From: Alkaliphilus sp. B6464
Lineage (GTDB): Bacteria; Bacillota; Clostridia; Peptostreptococcales; Natronincolaceae
Assembly (NCBI RefSeq): GCF_018141165.1
Contig: NZ_CP058557.1
Span: forward strand, 1,364,001 to 1,428,000
Reading direction: 5' to 3'
Length of the DNA stretch: 64,000 nt
Part shown: piece by piece, positions 1 through 8,168 of the stretch
How positions within the stretch are numbered: the first letter of the stretch is position 1
Layout of the letters: every line of letters begins with the position of its first letter
Notes under the pieces: generated by a model
Seen by the model: only the letters and a program-made list of their open reading frames with translations
Told to the model about the DNA's origin: nothing
Databases searched by the model: none
Made by a program: the position numbers and the translations under genes

Positions 1-573
1 GCCTGTGAGCAGTGCCGTATGTGTACGGATATGTGTCCACGTTATCTGCTTGGACATGAAATGCAGCCTCACAAGATGATGAATGCTTTAAATTATGCTC
101 TAACAGATATGGAAGGTCAAAAGATTGCGCAGCTCTGTTGCCAGTGCAATTTATGTGAATTATTTTCATGTCCAGCAGGGCTTTATCCTAAATCTGCAAA
201 TACCTATTTCAAAGAAAAACTGGCAGAGGAAAATATAAGATACAAACCGAAGAAGTCGGAGTTTACATCCCGTAAAAGTCGAGAATATCGTATGCTTCCA
301 AGTAAGCGTCTTATAGCTAGATTAGGCCTGATGAGTTTTGATAATCCAGCTCCTATGACAGAAGTTGAATTAAGCTCAGAAATGGTATATATCTCAACGA
401 GGCAGCATGTAGGGGCACCTGCGGTTCCTATTGTTTCTGTTGGAGAGCATGTTGAGGCAGGTCAACAAATAGGTAGAATTTCTGAAGGCAGCTTAGGGGC
501 TACTATACATGCAAGTATCTCAGGAAGTGTAGTTGAAATTGAAAAAGATTTTATTGTAATAAGGAGGGACTAA
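1..573 (+). CDS. pduS: PduS-like cobalamin reductase/electron-transfer flavoprotein, C-terminal part
   Basis: The reading frame is open from base 1, so this is the 3' end (about 190 codons) of a longer gene. It opens with a 4Fe-4S motif (CEQCRMCTDMCP) and carries a second one at CCQCNLCELFSC, followed by a C-terminal lipoyl/barrel-sandwich-like segment (GEHVEAGQQIGRI). This is the layout of PduS, the RnfC-like flavoprotein that shuttles electrons into bacterial microcompartments, reducing cobalamin or serving other redox enzymes. It ends one base before the PduT-like gene, which fits: PduS is thought to hand electrons to the Fe-S shell protein PduT. The NADH/FMN-binding N-terminal half is outside the window. 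The subtype could also be an RnfC-like microcompartment protein from a non-Pdu locus. Confidence 0.85.
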   Translation, partial: ACEQCRMCTDMCPRYLLGHEMQPHKMMNALNYALTDMEGQKIAQLCCQCNLCELFSCPAGLYPKSANTYFKEKLAEENIRYKPKKSEFTSRKSREYRMLPSKRLIARLGLMSFDNPAPMTEVELSSEMVYISTRQHVGAPAVPIVSVGEHVEAGQQIGRISEGSLGATIHASISGSVVEIEKDFIVIRRD

Positions 574-574
574 T

Positions 575-1123
575 ATGCCAAAAGCAATAGGAATGGTTGA
601 ATTTTCAAGTATCGCCCGGGGAATATATGCAGCAGATCAAATGGTAAAGGTTTCTGATGTTGAAATAGTTACAGCTGGTTCTACCTGTCCCGGCAAATAT
701 ATTGCAATTGTTCATGGTGATGTTGCATCAGTTTATGATGCAGTGAGTACCGGTGAAAGAGTAGCAGAAGAATATTTAGTGGATTCAATTGTTATACCAA
801 ATGTTAGCCCTCAGATATTTCCAGCAATTACAGGTGCAACCATGCCAGATAGTATTCAGGCTTTAGGCATTATCGAGTCTTTCGCTCAAGCGACCATGAT
901 TATCGCTGCCGATGCAGTCCTTAAGGCAGCAGAGTTACAGCCCTTAGAATTGCGTTTAGGAAATGGATTGGGAGGGAAGTCATTCTTTACTTTCACTGGC
1001 GATGTGGCGGCTGTACAGGCTGGTATTGAAGTTGGGAAGGCTGCTGCTAAGGATAATGGACTCTTAGTAAATGTAGAGATTATACCTTCTCCATCCCCTG
1101 TATTGGTGACATCTTTACTTTAA
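575..1123 (+). CDS. pduT: PduT-like tandem BMC-domain shell protein with Fe-S Cys38
   Basis: This 182-residue protein has two tandem BMC domains (about residues 4-85 and 95-180), as in trimeric shell proteins of the PduT class. Cys38 lies in the motif TAGSTCPGKY, the same position as the PduT cysteine that ligates a [4Fe-4S] cluster at the three-fold pore. The second domain starts at IQALGIIESF. The start ATG sits directly after the pduS stop, with the site AAGGAGGG just upstream. The likely role is electron transfer across the microcompartment shell, partnered with the PduS-like protein. I see the cysteine and the double domain; the function is inferred from the PduT family. Confidence 0.9.
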   Translation: MPKAIGMVEFSSIARGIYAADQMVKVSDVEIVTAGSTCPGKYIAIVHGDVASVYDAVSTGERVAEEYLVDSIVIPNVSPQIFPAITGATMPDSIQALGIIESFAQATMIIAADAVLKAAELQPLELRLGNGLGGKSFFTFTGDVAAVQAGIEVGKAAAKDNGLLVNVEIIPSPSPVLVTSLL

Positions 1124-1182
1124 TATATAAGAATTTATTTGGATAAAAGGTGTCTTAATACTATAGGAGAGGATGTGAAAAC

Positions 1183-1857
1183 ATGAAAAAATTGATCTGT
1201 GCAAAGGATGTTGAGGCTGCTGGAAATCAAGGGGAAAAAGTGATTTGCATTGACAGCAATACAATTATTACTCCTTCAGCAAAAGATGTAGCAAAAGCAT
1301 GTGGAATAGAATTTTCTACAGAAGCATCTGTTTGTGAGTCAAAGAGTGCTTGTGAAGCAAAAGTAGCTGAAACAGTTAAAAACTGTGGTGAAGGACTGGA
1401 CAGTGAAATGATTTATAATCTACTCAAGACTATGATGGATAAGGGACTTTTAAATGGAATACTGGATTCAATTATGAAGCCTAAGCCCTATGAAGCTGAA
1501 ACTGCTTCTAATGGATTAAAGGTAGTACGTGGCAGCTCTGTAAAGTTTGACACTTTTGATACTGGAAATCCTAATGCAAAGGTATCCTATCAAGAGTTAA
1601 TCAGTAAAGAAGAGTCTGCTATGAGTGCTGGCTTCCTAACTATTGATAATTCTAAATTTGACTGGGAGCTGACTTATGAAGAAATTGATTATGTAATTGA
1701 AGGAACTTTAACAGTTACTATTGATGGTAAGACTTTAACAGCATATCCTGGCGATGTAGTCTATGTTCCATCAGGTTCAAAAGTTATTTGGGGTTCCCCT
1801 GATAAAGCTAAGGTGTTTTATGTTACCTATCCAGCCAATTGGGCTGATCTTGTATAA
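1183..1857 (+). CDS. eutQ: EutQ-like cupin protein of the microcompartment operon
   Basis: The 224-residue protein has a Cys-containing N-terminal region (about 1-65) and a C-terminal single-cupin domain (about 110-220; motif YEEIDYVIEGTLTVTIDG, then YPGDVVYVPSGS). This is the EutQ layout. EutQ has been reported to act as an acetate kinase in ethanolamine microcompartments and is needed for compartment assembly. Here it would work next to PduL, turning acyl-phosphate into acid plus ATP. It sits 59 bp after pduT with its own GGAGAGG ribosome site. The precise acyl substrate cannot be read from the sequence. Confidence 0.8.
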   Translation: MKKLICAKDVEAAGNQGEKVICIDSNTIITPSAKDVAKACGIEFSTEASVCESKSACEAKVAETVKNCGEGLDSEMIYNLLKTMMDKGLLNGILDSIMKPKPYEAETASNGLKVVRGSSVKFDTFDTGNPNAKVSYQELISKEESAMSAGFLTIDNSKFDWELTYEEIDYVIEGTLTVTIDGKTLTAYPGDVVYVPSGSKVIWGSPDKAKVFYVTYPANWADLV

Positions 1858-1880
1858 GCTAAAGCTAGGGAGGGTTAGCA

Positions 1881-2591
1881 ATGCAGGCACTTGGATTAAT
1901 TGAAACAAAAGGACTTATTGCAGCTACAGAGAGTGCAGATGCTATGCTAAAGTCGGCAGCTGTGAATCTCTTAGAAAAAACATATGTTGGAGGCGGTCTC
2001 GTTTCCATTGCCATAACTGGTGATGTTGGAGCTGTGAAGGCAGCTGTAGAGGCTGGTGGGGCAGCAGTAAGAAACATTGATGAAAAACTACTGGTCTCAC
2101 AACATATAATTCCTCGTCCCCATGAGGAATTAAACAGCATAATTTTAGCAGCTAAAACAGAACAAGAAGAAATAGTAGAAGAAACTGTAACAACAGAGAC
2201 AGAACAAGAAGTACCAATTGATGAAAGTGTAACAGCAGAAATAGAAAAAAAAGAAACATTAATTGAAGAAGTTGTAGCGATAAAGTCTGAGCCAGAAGCA
2301 GTAACTCAAAATTCAATAGTGAAAGATTCAAACATAGATAAATCTGAAGAAGAAGCTGTTGGTTCTATACAAATAGATTTTAGTGAGTCTCATAATAAGG
2401 AAGCTATAGATAATATGCTACTTGAATATGGTTTAGAAAAAACCATTGAACTTATTAAAAGTTTCAAGGTTGTAAAACTTCGAGATTTAGCTCGTGAATA
2501 TAAGGATTTTGGCATAGTAGGAAGAAAGATTTCTAAAGCAGACAAGAAGCTATTAATTGCAGAGTTTAGAAAATATTACGAGAATAACTAA
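1881..2591 (+). CDS. BMC shell protein with acidic linker and extra C-terminal domain (PduK/EutK-like layout)
   Basis: Residues 1-90 form a canonical hexameric BMC domain (start MQALGLIETKG; later HIIPRPHEEL). They are followed by a Glu/Thr/Val-rich low-complexity linker (about 92-155) and a compact charged helical C-terminal domain of about 70 residues (VVKLRDLAREYKDFGIVGRK within it). PduK and EutK also carry extensions on a BMC domain: PduK a Cys-rich one, EutK a helix-turn-helix. This extension has no cysteines and I do not recognise it with certainty; a SAP-like or peripheral-subunit-binding-like helical fold is possible. AGGGAGGG precedes the ATG. It lies between eutQ and the aldehyde dehydrogenase gene. 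Confidence 0.85.
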   Translation: MQALGLIETKGLIAATESADAMLKSAAVNLLEKTYVGGGLVSIAITGDVGAVKAAVEAGGAAVRNIDEKLLVSQHIIPRPHEELNSIILAAKTEQEEIVEETVTTETEQEVPIDESVTAEIEKKETLIEEVVAIKSEPEAVTQNSIVKDSNIDKSEEEAVGSIQIDFSESHNKEAIDNMLLEYGLEKTIELIKSFKVVKLRDLAREYKDFGIVGRKISKADKKLLIAEFRKYYENN

Positions 2592-2648
2592 TTAAATTCA
2601 AAATTTAAAATATAGATTAAAGCACCACAAAGAAGGAGGGCTATAATT

Positions 2649-4184
2649 TTGGAAAGCATTGATCGTGATTTACGTTCAGTACAAGAAGTAAGAGATCTTG
2701 CACGATTAGGAAAAGTTGCTGCAAATCAGCTTGCTGACTATACTGAAGAACAAATTAATAGGATTTTATGCAACATGGTTAAAGTAGCGAAAGAAAATGC
2801 AGTTTCTCTGGCTAAAATGGCTGTAGAGGAAACTGGATTTGGTAAAGTTGAAGATAAAACATATAAAAATCATATGGCTTCTGTTATGCTCTATGAATCA
2901 ATTAAAGATATGAAGACTATTGGTGTGATCAAAGAAGATATTAATCAGCAAGTAATAGATATTGCTGAGCCTATGGGTTTATTAATGGGTATTGTACCAT
3001 CAACGAACCCAACATCTACTGCTATTTTTAAAGCAATAATAGCAATTAAATCACGTAATGGGATTGTTTTTTCACCCCATCCTTCAGCATTAAAATGTAC
3101 ACTTAAAGCTGTAAGTTTAATGCATGATGCAGCAGTAGAAGCAGGAGCTCCTGCAAATATTATAAGCAGCATTTATACACCAACTATACAAGCTACAAAC
3201 GAGCTAATGAAACATAATGATATTGCCATGATTATTGCAACAGGAGGCCCAGGAATGGTAAAGGCAGCCTATAGTGCTGGCAAGCCTGCTTTAGGTGTTG
3301 GTGCTGGTAACTCACCAGCCTATATTGAAAGAACTGCTAATATCCAAAAAGCAGTTAGCAATATTATTGCAAGTAAGACTTTTGATAATGGTACAATTTG
3401 TGCATCTGAACAATCAATAATTGTGGAAGAGTGTAATCGTGAAGAAGTAGTAGCTGAGCTTAAGAAGCAAGGCGGATACTTTATGACAGCAGAAGAAACT
3501 GAAAAAGTTTGTAGGCTGCTATTTAAGAATGGTCACACAATGAATGCTAAGTTTGTAGGTAGAACTCCACAGGTTATTGCAGAAGCAGCAGGAATTTCGA
3601 TTCCAGCAGGAACAAAAATTCTAATTGGAGAGCAGCAAGGTGTTGGTGCGGAATATCCATTATCATATGAAAAGCTTACAACAGTTATAGCTTTCTACAC
3701 AGTTAAGGACTGGCATGAGGCATGTGAGCTTAGTATACAACTACTTCAAAATGGTATAGGCCATACTATGAGCCTTCATACTGAAGATAGAGATATAGTA
3801 ATGAAGTTTGCTAAAAAGCCAGCGGCTCGTATTTTAGTGAATACAGGTAGCGCCCAAGGTGGAACTGGTGCAAGTACAGGCCTTATGCCTTCATTTACAC
3901 TAGGTTGTGGTACATGGGGAGGAAGCTCAGTTTCCGAAAATGTTACTCCAATGCACTTGGTTAATATAAAAAGGGTAGCATATGGATTAAAGGACTGTAG
4001 TACATTAGCTTCTGCTGATTCTTCTTTCAACTATCCTGAACTTAATAACTATGAAGTAAAGAGTGAAACAGGATGCTCTGCAACTAATTCTGCTTTAAAT
4101 GGATTAAAAATAGATTGTACTGATAATGAAAAACTTTTAAACCTAGTAAGTGAATTAGTAAAAGCTATGAAGGGAGCCAACTAA
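2649..4184 (+). CDS. CoA-acylating aldehyde dehydrogenase (PduP/EutE family)
   Basis: This 511-residue enzyme oxidises an aldehyde to acyl-CoA with NAD+ and CoA inside the microcompartment. The catalytic cysteine is in FDNGTICASEQS (about residue 252), and the cofactor region has IATGGPGMVKAA and GVGAGNSPAYIE. The first 20-odd residues (DRDLRSVQEVRDLARLGK) look like an amphipathic encapsulation peptide followed by a short spacer. Translation starts at TTG at 2649, eight bases after AAGGAGGG; no ATG lies near. At 511 residues it is longer than Salmonella PduP/EutE (about 465) and closer to clostridial and glycyl-radical-locus homologues. It is followed one base later by pduL, the next step. 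Aldehyde chain length is unknown because the signature enzyme is outside the window. Confidence 0.92.
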   Translation: MESIDRDLRSVQEVRDLARLGKVAANQLADYTEEQINRILCNMVKVAKENAVSLAKMAVEETGFGKVEDKTYKNHMASVMLYESIKDMKTIGVIKEDINQQVIDIAEPMGLLMGIVPSTNPTSTAIFKAIIAIKSRNGIVFSPHPSALKCTLKAVSLMHDAAVEAGAPANIISSIYTPTIQATNELMKHNDIAMIIATGGPGMVKAAYSAGKPALGVGAGNSPAYIERTANIQKAVSNIIASKTFDNGTICASEQSIIVEECNREEVVAELKKQGGYFMTAEETEKVCRLLFKNGHTMNAKFVGRTPQVIAEAAGISIPAGTKILIGEQQGVGAEYPLSYEKLTTVIAFYTVKDWHEACELSIQLLQNGIGHTMSLHTEDRDIVMKFAKKPAARILVNTGSAQGGTGASTGLMPSFTLGCGTWGGSSVSENVTPMHLVNIKRVAYGLKDCSTLASADSSFNYPELNNYEVKSETGCSATNSALNGLKIDCTDNEKLLNLVSELVKAMKGAN

Positions 4185-4185
4185 A

Positions 4186-4836
4186 ATGGATAATTTCGAA
4201 GCTGTCTTAAAGCTTTTTCTAGAGGCAGTTCAAGCTAACATATCTTCAGTAGAAACAAAACAAGATATACACGAAATTCCAGTAGGGGTTTCCAACCGCC
4301 ATGTTCATCTGTCACAGGCAGATGTGAACTGTTTATTTGGAGAAGGTTATCAGATGACAAAAATGAAAGATTTGTCACAGCCTGGACAATATGCTTGTAA
4401 GGAAACAGTGACAATCTGTGGACCAAAGGGCGCAATTGAAAAAGTTAGAGTTTTAGGTCCAGTGCGTAGTAAGACCCAGGTAGAAGTTTTAACAGGAGAT
4501 TCCTTTAAGTTAGGTGTAGCATCGCCCATAAGGTTATCAGGTGATTTACATGGAACGCCTAGAATAACATTAGTTGGCCCAAAGGGTTCTGTTCAAATTA
4601 CTGAAGGTCTAGTTGTAGCACAACGACATATTCATATGAATTGTGAAGATGCTAAGCGCTTAGGCGTACAAGATGGACAGGTAGTCTCAATTGAGGTTAA
4701 TGGTCCAAGAGGTGGTATTTACAATAATGTTGCCATTAGAGCAAATGGTACTTCTGCTTTAGAGCTTCATGTTGATACTGAAGAAGCAAATGCTATGAGT
4801 ATTAATTCGTTATCTAAAATTAAAATTATAAAATAA
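4186..4836 (+). CDS. pduL: PduL-type phosphate acyltransferase
   Basis: This 216-residue protein is a PduL (PTAC) phosphotransacylase, which turns acyl-CoA plus phosphate into acyl-phosphate and regenerates CoA inside the compartment. The two Zn-binding histidine motifs are visible as VSNRHVHLSQ (about 35-44) and AQRHIHMNCEDA (about 145-156), one in each half of the duplicated barrel. The N-terminal 20 residues (MDNFEAVLKLFLEAVQANIS) are amphipathic and fit an encapsulation peptide. The gene starts two bases after the aldehyde dehydrogenase stop, so the two are probably translationally coupled. The assignment is firm at family level. Confidence 0.93.
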   Translation: MDNFEAVLKLFLEAVQANISSVETKQDIHEIPVGVSNRHVHLSQADVNCLFGEGYQMTKMKDLSQPGQYACKETVTICGPKGAIEKVRVLGPVRSKTQVEVLTGDSFKLGVASPIRLSGDLHGTPRITLVGPKGSVQITEGLVVAQRHIHMNCEDAKRLGVQDGQVVSIEVNGPRGGIYNNVAIRANGTSALELHVDTEEANAMSINSLSKIKIIK

Positions 4837-4872
4837 AAAATAAAAAATAAAAAAAATTAGGAGGAATAAAAA

Positions 4873-5172
4873 ATGAAATATGATGCATTAGGAATGATAG
4901 AAACAAAAGGTTTAGTTGGAGCTGTTGAGGCTGCAGATGCAATGGTTAAGGCGGCAAATGTTTACCTAGTAGGTAAAGAGCATATTGGTGGAGGTTTAGT
5001 AACAGTAATGGTAAGAGGAGATGTTGGAGCTGTAAAGGCAGCAACAGATGCTGGAGCTGCAGCTGCACAAAGAGTTGGAGAGTTAATTTCAGTTCATGTT
5101 ATTCCACGTCCACATGTTGAAGTTGAAGGTATTCTTCCAGCAGGAAAGATAGCAAAGGAATCTGTAAAGTAA
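4873..5172 (+). CDS. EutM/PduA-like BMC hexamer shell protein
   Basis: A single 99-residue BMC domain ([20 protein letters not shown]; pore-side [20 protein letters not shown]; end [14 protein letters not shown]) typical of the main hexagonal shell tiles PduA, PduJ and EutM. It forms the flat facets and small-molecule pores of the compartment. TTAGGAGGAATAAAAA provides a strong ribosome site, as expected for a highly expressed shell protein. It is the last gene of the operon, followed by a perfect hairpin. Its N-terminal domain resembles that of the extended shell protein at 1881, so the two probably arose by duplication. Confidence 0.93.
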   Translation: MKYDALGMIETKGLVGAVEAADAMVKAANVYLVGKEHIGGGLVTVMVRGDVGAVKAATDAGAAAAQRVGELISVHVIPRPHVEVEGILPAGKIAKESVK

Positions 5173-5190
5173 TAGCATCAATATGATTTT

Positions 5191-5226
5191 AACTAAACGG
5201 TAGGGCTTAAGCCCTACCGTTTAGTT
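5191..5226 (+). terminator. Terminator-like perfect inverted repeat after the microcompartment operon
   Basis: The two 18-base arms are exact reverse complements (AACTAAACGGTAGGGCTT and its complement). It sits 18 bp after the last shell gene and is the only strong hairpin there. No long T-run follows, but the arms are A-rich on the left and T-rich on the right. Confidence 0.75.
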
Positions 5227-5331
5227 ATATATGCACCCGGAACAAACAAAAAGGAATATATGGTCAATGAAATCAATTAAATGGAGAATGCTTTGAAAAT
5301 ATGGAATGTAAAAAAAGGAGGCATAAAAAAT

Positions 5332-7443
5332 ATGAAATCAATTAAATCAAGAATGGTTGTAAGTATTTTGTCAATTGTTTTAGTAATATTCGCATCAGTT
5401 ATTGGATTTTTTACATTTAAGTTCAACAGTATGGAAAGAGAAAATGCCATAGATTATGTAGAAACAGTAGCAGAAAAATATGTAGAGTTAGTCCAAAGTG
5501 AATTAGAGGAGGCATTGACTATTGCTGAAACAATATCTGATGCATTTGAAGGAATGAAACAAAGTGGAAATGCTGATAGATCCACAATGAATGAAATTAT
5601 GAAAAATACCATAAATAAAAATAAAAATCTAGTAGGAGTATGGACAACTTGGGAGCCAAATGCTTTAGATGGAAAAGATAGTGAATATGCAAATACTAAT
5701 GCACACGATCATACAGGACGATTTAATCCGTACTGGAATAGAGTGAGTGGTACAGTTGTTCACGAACACGGTTCAGATACATATGATAATTTAGATGATA
5801 GTGGGTTATGGTATCAAACTTCTAAGCAATCAAAACAACCAGCAGTTTTAGAACCATTTACATATAGATTTCAAGGTCGAGATATAACCCTGGTTTCTGT
5901 TACAGCTCCTATTATATATAATAATGCAGTTGTTGGAGTTGTCGGAGTAGATATTTCTTTAGATAGGCTGCAAGAAATCATATCAAATATAACTTTGTAT
6001 GATAATGGGTATGCCCAATTGGTTACCGGTCAGGGAGAAATTATAGCACATAGAGATAATGAGCTTCTTGGAAAAAATATATTTGGAATATTGGACGATA
6101 ATGAAGCTAAAGAAGCTATATCTAGTGGAGAACATTTGATGTTAGAAGGAAATATCTCTTCTAATGGAGAAAAACAAACTTTAGTATTAGATCCTGTAAT
6201 GACTGCTGATACAGATTTTAAATGGTCTTTTATATCCGTTATACCTGAACATGAAATATATAAAGAATTAGATAAATTTATAACTATAGCTATCATTATA
6301 AGTACTATAGGAATTCTAATATTAATAGGGTTTATTCTAATTATTACACAATCTATAGCGAGGCCAATTATAGATGTATCCGAATCCATTAAAAAGCTAT
6401 CTAATTTTGATCTAAGTATTGATAAAAATAGTAAATCAAAACAATATTCAAATAGAAAAGATGAAATAGGGATTATGTCTAAATCTTTAGAAACGATGCA
6501 GGAAAATTTCATTAGTTTAATTAAAAGTGTTTCAGATACTTCCCACCAGGTAGCTTCTTCTTCTCAGGAGCTAACAGCTATTATTGAACAATCACTTATG
6601 ACCTCAGAGGAAATAGCTAGAGCAATTGACGGAATAGCTAGAGCAACTAATGAACAAGCCAAGGATACAGAAATAGGAGCAGAAGAAATCTATATGTTAG
6701 GAAAAGAGATAGAAAACAATAAAGAATGTGCAAATAAATTAAGCAAGGCTGCAAATGAAGTAGATAGTTTAAAAAATGATGGAATTAAAATTGTGGAAGA
6801 TCTTGTTGAAAAAACTAAGGCTAGTAATAGCTCTGCTACTGAAATATCTGAAATTATAATAAATGCCAATCAAAGTGCAGAGAAAATTGAAAATGCCAGT
6901 CAAATGATAAAAAGCATTGCAGAGCAAACAAATTTATTGGCTTTAAATGCAGCTATAGAAGCAGCCAGAGCAGGGGAAGCTGGTAGAGGATTTGCAGTTG
7001 TTGCAGATGAAATAAGAAAACTGGCAGATGAATCTAACAGATTTGCAGGAGAAATAACTATAGCCATAGAGGATTTAACAGATAAAACAGAATATGCAGT
7101 TGGCACAATACAGGAAGTTAGCCAAATAATAAAACTTCAAACAGATAGCGTAGCAATAACAAGCACTAAATTTGATGGTATTGCTTCTGCTATCGAAAAT
7201 GTAAAAGAAGCAATAGAATCTATTATTCAATCAGGATTAAAAATGGAAAATAAAAAGGAAGAGATTATACAAGTAATACAGAGCTTATCTGCTATATCTG
7301 AGGAAAATGCAGCTACAACAGAAGAAGTATCCGCTTCTGTAGAGGAACAAGCTTCATCTATGGCAGAGATCTCAAATGCCAGTGAGGCCTTATCAAAACT
7401 AGCAGAAGAAATGCAAGATGGTATTGCTAAATTTAAATATTAG
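5332..7443 (+). CDS. Methyl-accepting chemotaxis protein with dCache-type sensor
   Basis: A 703-residue transmembrane chemoreceptor. Order: TM1 (about 8-28), large extracytoplasmic double-Cache sensor (about 35-315), TM2 (about 322-345), HAMP, then the coiled-coil signalling domain with the kinase-binding tip [18 protein letters not shown]. It would signal to CheA/CheW. The start chosen is ATG 5332, behind AAAAAGGAGGC; an upstream in-frame ATG at 5281 has no ribosome site. The sensor has [11 protein letters not shown] and a late [10 protein letters not shown] motif typical of amino-acid/organic-ligand Cache domains, but the ligand cannot be named. Just upstream lies a second copy of its first codons (see findings). 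Confidence 0.93.
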   Translation: MKSIKSRMVVSILSIVLVIFASVIGFFTFKFNSMERENAIDYVETVAEKYVELVQSELEEALTIAETISDAFEGMKQSGNADRSTMNEIMKNTINKNKNLVGVWTTWEPNALDGKDSEYANTNAHDHTGRFNPYWNRVSGTVVHEHGSDTYDNLDDSGLWYQTSKQSKQPAVLEPFTYRFQGRDITLVSVTAPIIYNNAVVGVVGVDISLDRLQEIISNITLYDNGYAQLVTGQGEIIAHRDNELLGKNIFGILDDNEAKEAISSGEHLMLEGNISSNGEKQTLVLDPVMTADTDFKWSFISVIPEHEIYKELDKFITIAIIISTIGILILIGFILIITQSIARPIIDVSESIKKLSNFDLSIDKNSKSKQYSNRKDEIGIMSKSLETMQENFISLIKSVSDTSHQVASSSQELTAIIEQSLMTSEEIARAIDGIARATNEQAKDTEIGAEEIYMLGKEIENNKECANKLSKAANEVDSLKNDGIKIVEDLVEKTKASNSSATEISEIIINANQSAEKIENASQMIKSIAEQTNLLALNAAIEAARAGEAGRGFAVVADEIRKLADESNRFAGEITIAIEDLTDKTEYAVGTIQEVSQIIKLQTDSVAITSTKFDGIASAIENVKEAIESIIQSGLKMENKKEEIIQVIQSLSAISEENAATTEEVSASVEEQASSMAEISNASEALSKLAEEMQDGIAKFKY

Positions 7444-7550
7444 ATTATATGGTGTCTAGTTGTATATGAGAGCTTCTTTATGCTTAAAAGCTTTGCAGAT
7501 AATTTATCAAAATCATATTATAATAATAATAATATGATTAATAAAAAGAG

Positions 7551-7700
7551 GTGCTTTATAAGACCAAATTTAAGAAATCAGATGGATTACAGAAAATAGA
7601 TATTAATTTAAAGGGAGCTAATAATATTATAGTAGAGTTTTCTGTGGAACAAAGTAGCAATTTAAATTATTTCGTTTTACTAGAGCCTAAATTAAAATAA
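7551..7700 (+). other. Possible short ORF or gene remnant (49 codons)
   Basis: A GTG-initiated frame of 49 codons contains residues such as DGLQKIDINLKGANNIIVEF. It has only a weak AAAGAG upstream and no recognisable family. It lies in a 700-bp region with other debris (arginase fragment) and is followed by a terminator. I think it is more likely a remnant than a working gene. Confidence 0.25.
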
Positions 7701-7723
7701 TTATGTTTATCAATAAAGGATAT

Positions 7724-7756
7724 AAAAAACCTCACTAAGTAATAGCGAGGTTTTTT
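7724..7756 (+). terminator. Rho-independent terminator
   Basis: AAAAAACCTC pairs with GAGGTTTTTT around a 13-base loop, giving a stem with A-run and T-run on either side; it can work in both directions. The region 7757-7827 holds nothing I can identify. Confidence 0.75.
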
Positions 7757-7827
7757 ATATTGCAGATATTTAAAAGTATGGTCAAGCAGCCCCATGCAGG
7801 TTTTAACAGTTATTCCAGATTCGTCAT

Positions 7828-8013
7828 CTAGTGTAGGATTAATTCTACAAAGTCCATTGAAGTTACAAATCTTTCTTTTAATAATTTTTCAATTGTAAAT
7901 TTACCTTCATCTAAAGTAAAACCGTTAGGCTCAGGTGTTCCTGTACATGGCACAAGGGAGGGAGCTAAAACATCTATATCAAAGCTTAAGTGAACCCCAT
8001 CTCTAAAAAGCAT
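7828..8013 (-). pseudogene. Arginase/agmatinase-family fragment
   Basis: About 61 residues match only the C-proximal part of ureohydrolases: DGVHLSFDIDVLAPS (metal-binding DxD), then GTGTPEPNGFT and VTSMDFVEL. Intact arginases are about 300 residues, so roughly four fifths is missing. The expected metal-site surroundings (SFDxDVLDPS..PGTGTP) carry changes (LAPS, PCTGTP). No ribosome site precedes the first Met. This is a decayed arginase (rocF/speB-like) gene, useful as a marker that the DNA left of the sao region has been rearranged. Confidence 0.75.
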
Positions 8014-8168
8014 TGGGACGATTTTTTTTGATTGCTATTTTTTATATTTGTATTTAAAAAATATATAAATAGGGACTTAGATATAGATATATCCAATGAT
8101 AAAGATTGGTACAAGTATGTTATATTGTTAATATAATAACTACCTATATAGTCTATGGAGGCTTAAAA

